A stretch of DNA of 16,152 nt, taken from NCBI GenBank assembly GCA_934456295.1, contig CAKSHB010000031.1:1-16152 (forward strand), read 5' to 3'. The position numbers and the translations under genes are program-made. Origin of the DNA: an uncultured Clostridia bacterium (lineage in GTDB: Bacteria > Bacillota > Clostridia > UBA1381 > UMGS1253). The notes under the pieces are model-generated. The model searched no databases, was not told the DNA's origin, and worked only from the letters and a program-made list of their open reading frames with translations. Positions 15,085 to 16,152 of the stretch are shown in pieces; positions within the stretch are counted from its first letter, which is position 1, and the number at the start of each line of letters is the position of its first letter.

Positions 15085-15238
15085 AATACTGTTTTATGCA
15101 GTTGTCAATCAGAGCTTAACCGTAAAGCAAAGGTTAGTGTTTGGAGATGTTACATTTACAGATTTCAGAGCTTGTTTATGTATAAGAAAACAGTTAAATA
15201 TTATGTAATTAAAATATATTGAAACGGAGGAAATTAAA

Positions 15239-15709
15239 ATGAGTAAAAAATTAGCGGCATATTTTTCGGCAAGCGGAGTTACAAAGCATTATGCGGAAAA
15301 AATAGCAAAGGCGTCGGGAGCGGATTTGTTTGAAATAAAGCCGAGTGTTCCGTACACAAATGCGGATTTAAATTGGAAGAATTCGCAGAGCCGTTCAAGT
15401 GTTGAGATGAAAAATCCCGATTCTCGTCCCAAAATCGCGGAAAAACTGCCGAACATGGACGAATACGACACCGTATTTGTGGGCTTTCCGATTTGGTGGT
15501 ATGTTGCGCCGACAATTATTAATACATTTTTGGAAAGCTACGATTTTTCGGGCAAAACCGTTATTCCGTTTGCAACAAGCGGCGGCAGCGGAATGGGCAA
15601 AACGGAGGAGGTACTGCGAAAAGTTTGCCCCGCTGCCGACATTAGGGACGGAAAAGTGATAAACGGCATGTCGGACGAAAAAATTGCACAATGGGTAAAC
15701 GAATTTTAA
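15239..15709 (+). CDS. Flavodoxin family protein
   Basis: This is a 156-residue flavodoxin of the Flavodoxin_4-like group, a soluble FMN-binding electron carrier or small NAD(P)H-linked reductase component. The phosphate-binding loop is visible as FSASGVTKHYAEKIA (S10, S12, T15). An aromatic flavin-stacking region is at FPIWWYVAPTI, and the loop PFATSGGSGMG is typical of the group. No signal peptide is seen. The ATG at 15239 follows ACGGAGGAAATTAAA, a strong ribosome site. No convincing promoter was found in the 150 nt upstream; TTGTTT and TAAATA at 15172 and 15195 are 17 bp apart but weak. The next frame starts 32 nt after the stop and resembles carboxymuconolactone decarboxylase, a common partner of such flavodoxins. 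The physiological partner is unknown. Confidence 0.9.
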   Translation: MSKKLAAYFSASGVTKHYAEKIAKASGADLFEIKPSVPYTNADLNWKNSQSRSSVEMKNPDSRPKIAEKLPNMDEYDTVFVGFPIWWYVAPTIINTFLESYDFSGKTVIPFATSGGSGMGKTEEVLRKVCPAADIRDGKVINGMSDEKIAQWVNEF

Positions 15710-15741
15710 CATAGGCAGATGAGCTTTGGCATAGGAAAGGA

Positions 15742-15990
15742 ATGGGTGTTTATGAAAAAAATTACGCAGACCGCGACGCACTCGGAGGGTTTGCATCTGA
15801 CTTTGCACATTTTAACGATGATATCCTGTTCGGCGAAAACCGGAGCAACGAGAATATCGACATAAAAACAAGATGTATTATAACCGTTATTTCGCTTATG
15901 CCGCAGGAAATTGCAGATAATTCACTGAAGTGGCATTTACAGAATGCAAAAAAATTTTTCGGCGGGCGAGCAAATCAGAGATTGGATTAA
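15742..15990 (+). pseudogene. Truncated carboxymuconolactone decarboxylase-like gene
   Basis: The 82-codon frame matches the N-terminal half of the carboxymuconolactone decarboxylase/AhpD-like family: RDALGGFASDFAHFNDDILFGE, IDIKTRCIITVISLM, and DNSLKWHLQNAKK. Full-length members are about 100-130 residues and continue after NAKK with a helix and a THLAFYAGWP-like segment. Here that segment is missing: the frame runs into FFGGRANQRLD and stops, while another frame reads ASKSEIG just downstream, suggesting a frameshift in the AAAAAAATTTTT stretch and then loss of the rest. The start is also unclear. ATG 15742 is in frame but close to its ribosome site, while ATG 15752 (MKKITQT) is in a different frame across an A-run. 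The redox-active CxxC half of AhpD-type proteins is not present. It is best called a decayed partner of the flavodoxin gene. Confidence 0.65.
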
Positions 15991-16030
15991 TAGAGGGTGG
16001 ATTTATATAGCCGGCTTACAGTAATATTAA

Positions 16031-16060
16031 AAAAGGACTGCAAAAAACAGCAGTCCTTTT
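16031..16060. terminator. Bidirectional intrinsic terminator
   Basis: AAAAGGACTGC (16031-16041) pairs perfectly with GCAGTCCTTTT (16050-16060) around an 8-nt A-rich loop. A's before and T's after give a T-tail in both directions. It lies between the + strand flavodoxin unit and the end of the minus-strand gene. Confidence 0.8.
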
Positions 16061-16075
16061 ACAATGCCAATACGT

Positions 16076-16152
16076 TTATGCAATAACTCTTACAGCCAGA
16101 ACATCGTCAAGTGTGCTTATCTTATCGGCAATTTTTTCATCAACAATGCCGT
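16076..16152 (-). CDS. 3' end of a gene, probably SerA ACT domain
   Basis: On the minus strand the last 24 codons read GIVDEKIADKISTL then DDVLAVRVIA, with stop TAA at 16078-16076. The pattern (short helix, then D-x-V-L-x-V-R-V-I) is the end of an ACT domain as found at the C-terminus of D-3-phosphoglycerate dehydrogenase (SerA), the first enzyme of serine synthesis. Other ACT-domain proteins end in a similar way and only this fragment is visible. The gene continues beyond the window, and a terminator follows 16 nt after its stop. Confidence 0.5.
   Translation of the reverse strand, partial: GIVDEKIADKISTLDDVLAVRVIA

Noticed and set aside
14609..15238. Possible integrative element inserted at the tRNA genes.
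   Set aside because: No integrase, no direct repeat of a tRNA 3' end and no phage or plasmid genes were seen; only gene debris and a palindrome.

Overview
The window (about 16 kb) looks like chromosome from an anaerobic, low-to-mid GC Firmicute of class Clostridia. This rests on the ligA-gatCAB order, purine-rich GGAGG ribosome sites about 8 nt before most starts, sigma-A type promoters, an iron-sulfur-type PurF with a propeptide, and a purine operon in the Bacillus/Clostridium order. No species can be named from sequence reading alone.

Layout. (1) 1-5927: the 3' part of ligA, then a promoter overlapping the ligA stop, then gatC-gatA-gatB (the Glu-tRNA(Gln)/Asp-tRNA(Asn) amidotransferase) and an M20 metallo-amidohydrolase, closed by a good intrinsic terminator. 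(2) 5928-6416: a 538-nt non-genic gap holding a perfect -10 box, a leader of about 300 nt, a 17-codon cysteine-rich mini-ORF with a strong ribosome site, a GC-rich block and a terminator-like hairpin just before purE. (3) 6417-14165: purE-purC-purF-purM-purN-purO-purH(C-terminal)-purD, all on the + strand. The usual bifunctional PurH is replaced by two genes, an archaeal-type IMP cyclohydrolase (PurO family) and a free-standing AICAR transformylase that resembles the C-terminal domain of animal ATIC. purK, purL and purB are not in the window. (4) 14273-14648: a strong promoter, tRNA-Met, tRNA-Glu and tRNA-Val, and a terminator. (5) 14649-16152: a worn accessory patch with a tandem 20-bp repeat, the tail of a broken gene, a perfect 16-bp palindrome, an intact flavodoxin and a truncated carboxymuconolactone-decarboxylase-like gene. 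A terminator follows, shared with a minus-strand gene whose last codons look like the ACT domain of SerA.

The genes form two coherent housekeeping units: charging of Gln/Asn tRNAs, and de novo IMP synthesis from PRPP. I see no defence system, CRISPR array, prophage or intact transposon. The items most worth a second look are the purE leader with its Cys-rich mini-ORF and the PurO plus ATIC-like split of the last two IMP steps.
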